A stretch of 64,000 nt of DNA from a virus: IMG/VR virus record IMGVR_UViG_3300042691_008788, positions 62,001 to 126,000 of that record; one strand, written 5' to 3'. Of the stretch, positions 45,617 to 53,154 are shown piece by piece. Numbering within the stretch: the first letter of the stretch is position 1; every line of letters starts with the position of its first letter. The notes beneath the pieces are model-generated. The model worked only from the letters and a program-made list of their open reading frames with translations. It did not search any database and had not been told where the DNA came from. The position numbers and the translations under genes are program-made.

Positions 45617-46112
45617 GTTCTATATCTCTCCCATCAAAATGAATCTTAAACTCTCCTTCGTTTAGGACTTTTCCCTCATAGAGCAGGACTTCTACCCCCG
45701 CAGACTCAAGGATTGACACTCCGATATCGCACTTTGTTTTCCACCTGTCGGGGATGATGTCCCATAGAGTCTTGTGTCCAACCACCCTCTTTATGCCAGA
45801 TAGAACGATTGCCCTCGCACAATCGGGACAACTGATGAATGGGCAATACATGTGCGTATTGAGGGTTGTAAGACCCTTGGAAACACACCTGTATATCACA
45901 GATCTCTCAGCGTGTTCGATGTAATCGTATTTCGGTTGTTCGTTTGGTTGTCGTATGGATGGGTAGCGGTTTACATCTGCTGCTATGATTCCCGATGAAG
46001 GAAATACAATCAAGGCACCAACCTGTGTGTTTGTGTCTTCGCTACGAGCCTGAGCATGAATGTAGGCTTGTCTGAGATAGACTCTGTGAATGCCTTCGGT
46101 TACTATCTTCAT
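45612..46112 (-). CDS. cd: dCMP deaminase
   Basis: Converts dCMP to dUMP for ThyX. Zinc site: HAE at residues 67-69 (EHAERSVIY) and CPDC at 95-98 (FISCPDCARAIV). I chose ATG 46112, which overlaps the UvsY stop as ATGA and has GAGTGG upstream; this gives 166 residues. A longer frame would add 16 residues overlapping uvsY. The usual Pro before the first zinc Cys is replaced by Ser. Confidence 0.9.
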   Translation of the reverse strand: MKIVTEGIHRVYLRQAYIHAQARSEDTNTQVGALIVFPSSGIIAADVNRYPSIRQPNEQPKYDYIEHAERSVIYRCVSKGLTTLNTHMYCPFISCPDCARAIVLSGIKRVVGHKTLWDIIPDRWKTKCDIGVSILESAGVEVLLYEGKVLNEGEFKIHFDGRDIEP

Positions 46113-46543
46113 GATCCACTCATGAACTTCTTCCATTCTATTGCAGACTTGATGTCCCAACCACGGCGACCAATGGATTGTAATACGGATTCGATGTACT
46201 TCACCTTTTCCTTGAGGTAGTATACACGGGCTTCCAACCTTAGTAGATCCTTGTCAGATTCAAGGTAAACATCGATGTCTGTTCTGAGGATCTTCAGGCC
46301 AAAAGGTTGCCATCCCTTTTCATCAAGCGTCTCTTGATCCAACTTGCCAAGGTAATATTCCCACTTGAGTCTACGAAGTTCCTTCTGCTCAATCGTGGCC
46401 TTGTGTAGAACAAGAGACTCATCGTGCAGTATGTTCAGATACTTGCTGTGTAGTTGTGGTGTCTTGAGAGATTCAAGGTCGAGATTGAGGTCATCAATCT
46501 CCATGTCCTCTGCGACCATCTTCTTGATTGTTTCTATATCCAT
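46109..46543 (-). CDS. uvsY: UvsY recombination mediator
   Basis: Loads UvsX on gp32-covered ssDNA. The product, 144 residues (T4, 137), is highly helical with KATIEQKELRRLKWEYYLGK and LRLEARVYYLKEKVKYIESV and ends in GRRGWDIKSAIEWKKFMSG, family-typical. A sigma70-type promoter lies immediately upstream with its -10 seven bases from the ATG. Confidence 0.92.
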   Translation of the reverse strand: MDIETIKKMVAEDMEIDDLNLDLESLKTPQLHSKYLNILHDESLVLHKATIEQKELRRLKWEYYLGKLDQETLDEKGWQPFGLKILRTDIDVYLESDKDLLRLEARVYYLKEKVKYIESVLQSIGRRGWDIKSAIEWKKFMSGS

Positions 46544-46549
46544 GGTTAA

Positions 46550-46577
46550 AGAATATCACAAAATCAAATCAAGTCAA
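46550..46577 (-). promoter_or_regulatory. Promoter for uvsY (TTGACT-N16-TATTCT)
   Basis: The -35 TTGACT at 46577-46572 and -10 TATTCT at 46555-46550 have the 16-base spacer seen elsewhere. The -35 box overlaps the stop of the preceding tail gene by a few bases. Confidence 0.65.
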
Positions 46578-47140
46578 GTCACATCTTCAAGTTCAAATGA
46601 ATGGAATGTGAATGTTGCGCTGACTTGTACTGGCTCTGGTTCGTTTAGGGCAACATTTAGATCAAATCCATCTATACTGACAGGAAATACTTGCTTGAAA
46701 ACAAATCTCTTATTAGGATTCTTTGCACTATTCAGCATGTGTACTGTGGCATCTGAATAATAGTTGTTCTCATTTGCAAGAATAGATTCAAAATCTTCGA
46801 AAGGGACAATGCCTTTCATCCATCGATATACCTCATACCAGTTCGCAAAATCTTCATCAACTTCAAATGTGACTCGCAACTGATCAAACTGAACAGATGA
46901 CCCAGGCACATGATGTGTTAGCAGTCTATTCGGTATGCTTATCTCACCAACCGAAATTGATGGTATATTTACCGATGTACACCAGAAGGTGACATTTGGG
47001 AGTCTTGTGAAAGACAACTTAAAGTTTGTATTCTGATATGCATTTACATTTGTCGGCTGACGAAGAAGTGCATTGTAACTAGTGCCTTCTTCGTTTATGG
47101 CAGCGGCATTTATCAATGATGAATCGTATTCGTCGCTCAT
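46574..47140 (-). CDS. Tail-tube-fold structural protein, gp3 position (188 aa)
   Basis: Between gp23 and uvsY, the place of the tail completion protein gp3 in cyanophage genomes. NTNFKLSFTRLPNVTFWCTS, VNIPSISVGEI and QFDQLRVTFEVDEDFANWY show the tube-protein fold (strand, long loop, strand, DED helix) shared by gp19, gp54 and gp3. By synteny a tail terminator or baseplate-tube initiator is likely; I cannot choose with certainty. It follows the gp23 terminator, so it depends on read-through or an unseen promoter. The ribosome site is weak (AGG). Confidence 0.65.
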   Translation of the reverse strand: MSDEYDSSLINAAAINEEGTSYNALLRQPTNVNAYQNTNFKLSFTRLPNVTFWCTSVNIPSISVGEISIPNRLLTHHVPGSSVQFDQLRVTFEVDEDFANWYEVYRWMKGIVPFEDFESILANENNYYSDATVHMLNSAKNPNKRFVFKQVFPVSIDGFDLNVALNEPEPVQVSATFTFHSFELEDVT

Positions 47141-47156
47141 GCCTATATGTATCCTT

Positions 47157-47188
47157 AAAAAAGAAATCGGGGGGATTTCTCCCCCCGA
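47157..47188 (-). terminator. Rho-independent terminator after gp23
   Basis: On the minus strand an 8-bp perfect stem TCGGGGGG/CCCCCCGA with a six-base loop is followed by TTTCTTTTTT. It lies 28 bases after the gp23 stop. No other equally strong terminator is visible in the window. Confidence 0.92.
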
Positions 47189-47215
47189 CCTCTACTGATT
47201 ATTTTCAGTCAACTA

Positions 47216-48688
47216 TCAGGACTGTGAAACTACACCCTGAACGCCATGGAGGTTGTCCACGCGGAAGATGCGGTAGTACTGATTTGCGCGATAGTTGCTA
47301 GAAACTGCAACATTGGTTGTGTTGACGAATGGATTGACTGCCATGCCGTAACGGGTCTTGAAACCAATCTTTGGCTGGAAGGTCGCATCGTTGATTGCAC
47401 GAACCATCTGTAGTGGGATGTATGGGCAGTAGAAGAGTCCTGCATCATATGGCGAGGTTCCCTTGTATCCGACGCAGACGAAGTCGCGAGCGTTTGCGCT
47501 GATACCAACTGAGGAGTAAGGATCAACATAGACCTTGATCTTACCATTGAGAACACCGACGAAGGTGTTGCCCGTGTCATCAACATCAAGGTTAACATTG
47601 AGTGCTGGGCTGATGTTAAGGAATCCACCCATTGCGAGGGCTGATGCAACATCCGCAGAGCAGATGATGAAGTTGCCCTTACCACGGCGGGTATCCTTAG
47701 CGATCACATTGGCTTCGCGCTCAATTTGGAACATGAGGCCGCGGAACTTCTCAGCAGACCAACGACCGTCTGAGTCGCGGATTAGGTCATAGACACCACC
47801 TGGAGCAGCAAGACCAGTGCTTTGAGATGGATTTGATGCGCCTGGAACGAACGAGTAAGTGCTTCCAGAGGTCTTGTAGAAAAGATCGCTGTGCTGTGCG
47901 CCGAGTTTGGCTGTGGTGTAGATCGAACGAACGACTTCGCGGTTGATTTCAGCAAGGATTTCGGTGCTGAGAATGTTGGCGAGTTCTGTCTCAGCGTCGA
48001 GGCCATGGATAGCCTTGAGGTCTTGAGCGAGTTCGATTGTATACTCTGCCTTGAGTGCGCGAGTCTTTGCAGTGACTGATGCACGATCAATCGTGAATGC
48101 CATGGTGTTGAAGTCGCCATTTGCTCCACCTTCACCAAGACCTTCACCGAGTTCGCGGGACATTCCGCTAGATGGTTCCCAACCAGAGGCACCCGAAATG
48201 GCAGAACCAGTGGTTCCGAGAATACCATAAAGTGGATCACCAACAAATGTTGATTCGGCAGTGCCGCCACCAGCAGACGAAGCAGATCCCGAAACACCCG
48301 AGAACTTAGTGAATGCTTCATTGAAGAGGGCTTCTGATCCACTGCGGTTGACATAAGTGGACTTCATTGCGAAGATGAGTCCAGTTGGCGAGGTCATTGG
48401 CTGAACTGATGCAACATCGTATGCCATGAGGTTTGGCATTGCGCGGCGAACGAGCGAGATGAGGATTGGATCATATCCTGCAAGACCAGATCCAGTTGCA
48501 TAATCAAGACCCGCTGCTCCGATTGCACTTGCTGGTGCTGCTGCTTCGCGAAGTGCTTGCTCTTGGTTCTCCAAGAGGATTGCCGTGACTGCACGGCGGT
48601 AGTTGTCCTTGATTGGCGAGAGGCTGTTATGTTCCATAACTGGCTCCCACTTGCGCTCAAGTTGTTCGACTAGTGTGAAAGTACCCAT
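47216..48688 (-). CDS. 23: Major capsid protein gp23
   Basis: HK97-fold capsid subunit, 490 residues (T4, 521). It contains GLAGYDPILISLVRRAMPNL, YDVASVQPMTSPTGLIFAM, a KTRALKAEYTIELAQDLKA helix and IPLQMVRAINDATFQPKIGF. ALREA near residues 45-49 may be the gp21 processing site, since T4-type cleavage follows a Leu/Ile-x-Glu motif; this is tentative. A strong AAGGAG ribosome site and the terminator downstream fit very high expression. Confidence 0.96.
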   Translation of the reverse strand: MGTFTLVEQLERKWEPVMEHNSLSPIKDNYRRAVTAILLENQEQALREAAAPASAIGAAGLDYATGSGLAGYDPILISLVRRAMPNLMAYDVASVQPMTSPTGLIFAMKSTYVNRSGSEALFNEAFTKFSGVSGSASSAGGGTAESTFVGDPLYGILGTTGSAISGASGWEPSSGMSRELGEGLGEGGANGDFNTMAFTIDRASVTAKTRALKAEYTIELAQDLKAIHGLDAETELANILSTEILAEINREVVRSIYTTAKLGAQHSDLFYKTSGSTYSFVPGASNPSQSTGLAAPGGVYDLIRDSDGRWSAEKFRGLMFQIEREANVIAKDTRRGKGNFIICSADVASALAMGGFLNISPALNVNLDVDDTGNTFVGVLNGKIKVYVDPYSSVGISANARDFVCVGYKGTSPYDAGLFYCPYIPLQMVRAINDATFQPKIGFKTRYGMAVNPFVNTTNVAVSSNYRANQYYRIFRVDNLHGVQGVVSQS

Positions 48689-48714
48689 TTCTATTCTCCT
48701 TGATTTGACAGGGA

Positions 48715-49839
48715 TTACCTGTTCTTTAGACCTTTGCGTGACAATGCAGATGTGTAGTGCTGCATGATTGGATTGATTGGTGCTGTTTCTTCTGCGAGTT
48801 CCTGCTCCTCGTCGCCTGAGTCGAGGACTACTTCCTCAATAAGATTCTCGGTGACAGGTGCTGGTGCCTTTACGCGACGAGCATTGCCGAAGTATGATTC
48901 CTTGAGGACTGCCAACTTGTCTTCAAACATATCCTCTGAGTCGAACTCAATACCCTCTGCGAGAGTGCGGAGTTTCTCAACTTGGGTGTCTGCAAGACCG
49001 TCGCAATATGATTCAAAGATATCGTCGCAGCGGAGAGCAAGGATTTCCTTACGGAGTTCCATGTTCTCGTTGACTTGATTGTTTACTTCGTCGCGGAGTT
49101 CTTCGTTCTCATCGGAGAGTTCATCCATGAGATCAACCTTCTCTTCAGGAACCTGAATGAAGTTCTCTTCGAAGATACCCTTCATGCCGTTGAGGAAGTT
49201 CTCTGCGATCTCTACCTTGATACCGCTTTCAAGAACGAGACGATTTTCTTCGACCCATTCTTCAGCGATGTAGGAGATATAGTCATTGACGCGGCTTGAG
49301 AGTTCATCAAGAATCTTCTCGGTGTTCTCAGCGATAGTCTGCTCATATGCCTCTTCAAGGCGAGTAACGATTGCGTCGTAACGCTCGTTGATTGCTGCCT
49401 CAAATACTGCAATCGCCTTGTTCTTGAAGTCTTCGGAGAGATCCTCGCCTTCGAACATTGCACCGATATGCTCCTGCATGGTGAAGTCCGAACGATCTGG
49501 AATCTTTGCCTTGCCCTTGAATGGAACCTTGGAGGCAATGGTTGCCTTGTTCTGAGCAGACTTGTCTTCTGGCTCGGGGAACCTCTTGGTCTTGCCACCG
49601 CCGAAGTCAGTATTGGTGTCGCTTGTTGCAACCACCTCGTACTCCTCAGAGACATCTTCCTCGTCCTCGTCTTCTTCGTCTTCATCGATGAAGTCGTCTT
49701 CATCAAATTCTTCTTCGCCATCTTCAACGAGTTCATCGTCGGTTGGCTCTTCATCATCGATGGTATCGTCCTCATCAACATCGTTGTCAATGTCTTCAAG
49801 GATCTCTTCTTCTTCGTAGAACTCTTCTGGCTGAGGCAT
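48715..49839 (-). CDS. 22: Prohead scaffold/core protein gp22 with long acidic N-terminus
   Basis: Residues 1-75 are almost entirely Asp and Glu with runs of six or more. Residues 110-330 are strongly helical and coiled-coil-like (AIAVFEAAINERYDAIVTRL, QVNENMELRKEILAL). Position between gp21 and gp23 assigns it to gp22, the internal scaffold removed during maturation. At 374 residues it exceeds T4 gp22 (269), mostly through the acidic head. AAGGAG precedes the ATG. Confidence 0.85.
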   Translation of the reverse strand: MPQPEEFYEEEEILEDIDNDVDEDDTIDDEEPTDDELVEDGEEEFDEDDFIDEDEEDEDEEDVSEEYEVVATSDTNTDFGGGKTKRFPEPEDKSAQNKATIASKVPFKGKAKIPDRSDFTMQEHIGAMFEGEDLSEDFKNKAIAVFEAAINERYDAIVTRLEEAYEQTIAENTEKILDELSSRVNDYISYIAEEWVEENRLVLESGIKVEIAENFLNGMKGIFEENFIQVPEEKVDLMDELSDENEELRDEVNNQVNENMELRKEILALRCDDIFESYCDGLADTQVEKLRTLAEGIEFDSEDMFEDKLAVLKESYFGNARRVKAPAPVTENLIEEVVLDSGDEEQELAEETAPINPIMQHYTSALSRKGLKNR

Positions 49840-49862
49840 TAGAAATCTCCTTTATCTTCCCT

Positions 49863-49870
49863 TATGTATA
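49863..49870 (-). promoter_or_regulatory. Candidate late box TATACATA before gp22
   Basis: TATACATA differs from TATAAATA at one position and lies 23 bases upstream of ATG 49839, leaving room for the AAGGAG leader. It would drive scaffold and capsid genes. Confidence 0.45.
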
Positions 49871-49874
49871 AAAA

Positions 49875-50522
49875 TCAGAGTTTTGATAAGAAGTCCTTGA
49901 AGACTTCCAACTTTGCTTCTTCTAGTTCGCGTGAACTGGCTTTTGTGATGGTCTTCTTGTATGAGGCAATAGCCTTCTCCTGAAGAATACCATTGTTCCA
50001 GACCCACTCCTTGCCTTCCATGATGCCATTGACAAAGGCATTTGGGGCTGATGGATCTGCAACGATGTCTACTGTTGCAAGACTAAAATCGTCCTGAACC
50101 TCGTTCACGCCGTTTACTTGCTTTAAAGAACCCATTCCACGGGATGAAACGCCAAGGCGCACACCCTCATCAATGAGGTTCTTAACAATGTTTCCGAATG
50201 GTGTATCAAGAATCTTTGCCTTTCCATAAACGACAGTTCCATCCATATTCATCTCCTTGATGATATGGGAAACTCTGTCGAGGTTTAGGCTTGGTCCCTG
50301 TGGGTGGCCTAGTTCGCCAAGCGAACGGCTGCTCTTGATGTAGTTGTCGTTGTACTTACCAACCTCACGCTCCATGATGGATTGTGGGTAGATTCGACCA
50401 TTCTTGTTAATCTGCTCGGATTCCATGAACACACCACGAATGTAGTAGTTCTTCTTTCCGTTGCCAGCATCTTCAGCAATGGTCTGAATGTTTGTTTCGT
50501 TGTGTTCTGTGATTAGTAGCAT
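49875..50522 (-). CDS. 21: Prohead protease gp21
   Basis: Serine protease that matures the prohead. Catalytic His73 lies in GELGHPQG and Ser126/127 in VSSRGMG; NGRIYPQSIMEREV and AKILDTPFGNIVKNLI are conserved. Length 215 (T4, 212). AAGGA lies nine bases before the ATG. Confidence 0.93.
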   Translation of the reverse strand: MLLITEHNETNIQTIAEDAGNGKKNYYIRGVFMESEQINKNGRIYPQSIMEREVGKYNDNYIKSSRSLGELGHPQGPSLNLDRVSHIIKEMNMDGTVVYGKAKILDTPFGNIVKNLIDEGVRLGVSSRGMGSLKQVNGVNEVQDDFSLATVDIVADPSAPNAFVNGIMEGKEWVWNNGILQEKAIASYKKTITKASSRELEEAKLEVFKDFLSKL

Positions 50523-50531
50523 AGAAAATCC

Positions 50532-50828
50532 TTAGCGGTACATGCCCTTGTTCTTGGTCTTTGCTGCCTGTTGTGGTGAGAGTTTACCAGACTTGACTGC
50601 GGCATTGATGCGTGAACCAAGGACTTCATCCTTTGGAGATTCAATCGTGCCGTCCTTATCATAATCCTTACCTTCCTCAAGTTCATCGAAAAGGTTCATT
50701 CCAACTTCAGCCTTTACATCATCAATGTGATCGGCAACGGTGGAGAAAAGAAGGCCATTTGTGATTTCTTTGGCAGAGACGAAATCTTCGTCCATGATTG
50801 CCCTGATGAGTTCTCTTGAATCGGACAT
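50532..50828 (-). CDS. Prohead core protein (gp67/gp68 position)
   Basis: The 98-residue helical acidic product starts SDSRELIRAIMDEDFVSA and contains TVADHIDDVKAEVGMNLFDE, then a charged linker and a Gln/Lys-rich end. Its location between portal and protease is that of T4 genes 67/68. The family is inferred by position and by the helix with VKAEV then NLFDE. Strong AGGAGA ribosome site. Confidence 0.65.
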   Translation of the reverse strand: MSDSRELIRAIMDEDFVSAKEITNGLLFSTVADHIDDVKAEVGMNLFDELEEGKDYDKDGTIESPKDEVLGSRINAAVKSGKLSPQQAAKTKNKGMYR

Positions 50829-50855
50829 TTTATTATCTCCTGATTTGATTATCTA

Positions 50856-52532
50856 TTATTTCTTGGAGTTTGGTTGTTCTTGGGGCTGTGGCATTTGTGC
50901 TTGCATCTGCATTTGAGCCTGTTGCTGTTGCAACTGCTGCTGCATCTGTATATCACCAGTCATCTGCTGAGTGGTGACTTGGGTCGCTATCTGCGTTGGA
51001 ATGGCAGTATCGGGATTCTCTTGCTTCTCTTGCTCGACTTCCTGCGTGATATCCGCGATTTCTTCCTCAGAAAGACGCAGAATATGCTTCTGAACATAAG
51101 CCTTAGAGAAGTACTTGCCGAGATATGGATCTGCACTATTGACGAGATTCAGTCTGTTTGTTAGGATCTCGTTCTCCTTTGCTTCCGTGAAGTATGAATC
51201 CTTGCGGAAGTCGAAGCGAATCATGGGCTGAATGTATTCCCAATCTTCCTTCGTGATGACTCCTTTGAGAAGCAACTGAGTCTTCATGATGTCCATGAAT
51301 AGTTCACCGAACTTCTTGCGAAGTCTTTCGATGAATCTGAAGAACTTGAGTTCGTCGCGGGTGATTTCTGCCTGACGGCCCATATTGAAGCCGTTCTGAT
51401 CAGTCTCAAGTCTTGATGTGGGAACATTCAATGACTTGTATAGTTTCTTCTGAAAGTACAGGACATCGTCCATCTGTCCAAGATTCTGTCCACCTGGTAG
51501 CGTTGAGACTTCGGTTCCCTTGCCACCTTCGCGGCGAGGCATCCAAAAGTCCTCAAGCATTGTCATGTGCCTACGCTCGTCCTTGAGTTCTCCAGTCGAT
51601 GCATCATAAACCAACTTATTGCGATAGCGGTTCATGATGTCCTTGAGATACTGCTCGGCCTTGTTCTTTGGAAGATTGCCGACATCGATGTAGAAAACTC
51701 TTCGCTCTGGAGCGCGAGACAACCGATAGATCACAACGGCATCCTCGACCATCTTCAACTGATTGAGTGGCTTGAGTGCCTTGTGAACATAGGATAGGAC
51801 GCGCTTCTTACCTGAATCAAACAAACCGCTGTGTGTGTAACAGATCGAATCTGTGGCAATCTTCACACCCTTGGTTGGTGTGGCGGGAGTGAATGCCGCA
51901 GTGGTTGTGGATGTTTCCTCGCGCTCGCTGTAGACAAAGAACTCGTCAACCTTTGTGACAAGATCAGCATTGGTTGCCTTGTCCTTCTTCTTCTGAACAT
52001 TTCGAACCTTCCTGATGTGGGTTGATTCGATTGGACGAAGTTCGACAAGACCCTTCTTTGGGTTTTCCTTGTCTATGATCTTGTGATAATAGAGTCTTCC
52101 GTCAATGTACCACTTTCGAAAGATTTCGTATCCTTTATCTTGAAACTTCAGCAGACGAAGGATCTCATCAAACTCTTCTTGGATCTTTGCCTTAATCTTT
52201 GGAGAAAGTTTCCTGTCATCAACAACGATCTCGACTGGCCTCTTTGTGTCATCGTAGACGATTGCTTCGTTGCAGATGTCATCGATTGCCATTTCAACTT
52301 CAGGATACAGGGCCATTTCCCTGTACTTGCGAATCATGTCGGCTGTTGACTTGATTCCCCCATCGAAATCCATGTAGGAACTAAAGTATACACCAGACGA
52401 AATAGGCATAGCCCCGTCCTCAAGATCAGGAGGGGCAAATGATGCATTTGCCTTAATCTCTTCCTGCTCAAGTTTCGGGGCTGTCCTATCGCCTGATCTA
52501 CCCAGGCTCCATCCAAAAAGTTCAAAAGCCAT
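50856..52532 (-). CDS. 20: Portal protein gp20
   Basis: Forms the dodecameric vertex for DNA entry and scaffold initiation. Characteristic segments are YREMALYPEVEMAIDDICNE, EGGKGTEVSTLPGGQNLGQM and VPTSRLETDQNGFNMGR. Length 558 (T4, 524). The last 60 residues are extremely Gln/Met-rich (a Q-M-Q run), which T4 lacks. GGAG lies nine bases before the ATG. Confidence 0.95.
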   Translation of the reverse strand: MAFELFGWSLGRSGDRTAPKLEQEEIKANASFAPPDLEDGAMPISSGVYFSSYMDFDGGIKSTADMIRKYREMALYPEVEMAIDDICNEAIVYDDTKRPVEIVVDDRKLSPKIKAKIQEEFDEILRLLKFQDKGYEIFRKWYIDGRLYYHKIIDKENPKKGLVELRPIESTHIRKVRNVQKKKDKATNADLVTKVDEFFVYSEREETSTTTAAFTPATPTKGVKIATDSICYTHSGLFDSGKKRVLSYVHKALKPLNQLKMVEDAVVIYRLSRAPERRVFYIDVGNLPKNKAEQYLKDIMNRYRNKLVYDASTGELKDERRHMTMLEDFWMPRREGGKGTEVSTLPGGQNLGQMDDVLYFQKKLYKSLNVPTSRLETDQNGFNMGRQAEITRDELKFFRFIERLRKKFGELFMDIMKTQLLLKGVITKEDWEYIQPMIRFDFRKDSYFTEAKENEILTNRLNLVNSADPYLGKYFSKAYVQKHILRLSEEEIADITQEVEQEKQENPDTAIPTQIATQVTTQQMTGDIQMQQQLQQQQAQMQMQAQMPQPQEQPNSKK

Positions 52533-52555
52533 TCACGATCTCCAAATACTAAAGA

Positions 52556-53125
52556 TTAACCACCTGGGGTGAAGTTGTTCAAGCCAGGTAGCGGTTGTGC
52601 GTCTGGCGTTCCGACATTAGATGTGAAGTAAGAGTATGCAAGAGTGACGCTGAACTCTTCAATCTGATCTGTTGCTTCATATGAAAGATCGATTGGAGAG
52701 ATGTCAGTTGGGAAGCATCCAACCAAAGTATATGCCTTGATTGGCTTTCCTGCACGATCCAACTGATTTACAGTCCAATCTGTGAAGACTGGACCAGCGA
52801 AGTTGATGAACTCGTTGGTAGCAACATTTGTCTGCATCGACTGAATGCTGTTGACCCAAAGTTCAAAAAGATTACGAAGTTGGAACTTATTATCATTGAT
52901 GAGTGTGATTGTCCAATCACCGAAGACGCGGTCGCCAGGTACCTTGATTCTTCTTCCACGGAATGGAATTTCGATGGTTCCTAACGCAGTACCTGGCAAT
53001 GATGCGGACTTGACAAGGAACGGAGTGAGTGGGCTTTCCGTTCCACCGATTCTACCCTGAACTTCGAAGAGAGAAGGCTTGACTCCCGCTCCCTGCATTG
53101 CATTGGCAAAGTTCTTGATGTTCAT
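52556..53125 (-). CDS. 19: Tail tube protein gp19
   Basis: Stacked hexamer forming the inner tube. MNIKNFANAMQGAGVKPSLF, PFRGRRIKVPGDRVFGDW and NLFELWVNSIQSMQTNVA are conserved. Length 189 (T4, 163). It has its own late-type box and AGGGAG ribosome site. Confidence 0.93.
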   Translation of the reverse strand: MNIKNFANAMQGAGVKPSLFEVQGRIGGTESPLTPFLVKSASLPGTALGTIEIPFRGRRIKVPGDRVFGDWTITLINDNKFQLRNLFELWVNSIQSMQTNVATNEFINFAGPVFTDWTVNQLDRAGKPIKAYTLVGCFPTDISPIDLSYEATDQIEEFSVTLAYSYFTSNVGTPDAQPLPGLNNFTPGG

Positions 53126-53146
53126 TCTTGATGCTCCCTATAGGCT

Positions 53147-53154
53147 TATTTATT
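53147..53154 (-). promoter_or_regulatory. Late box AATAAATA before gp19
   Basis: AATAAATA lies 21 bases upstream of the gp19 ATG and includes the TAA stop of the sheath paralogue. Seven of eight positions match TATAAATA. Confidence 0.5.
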
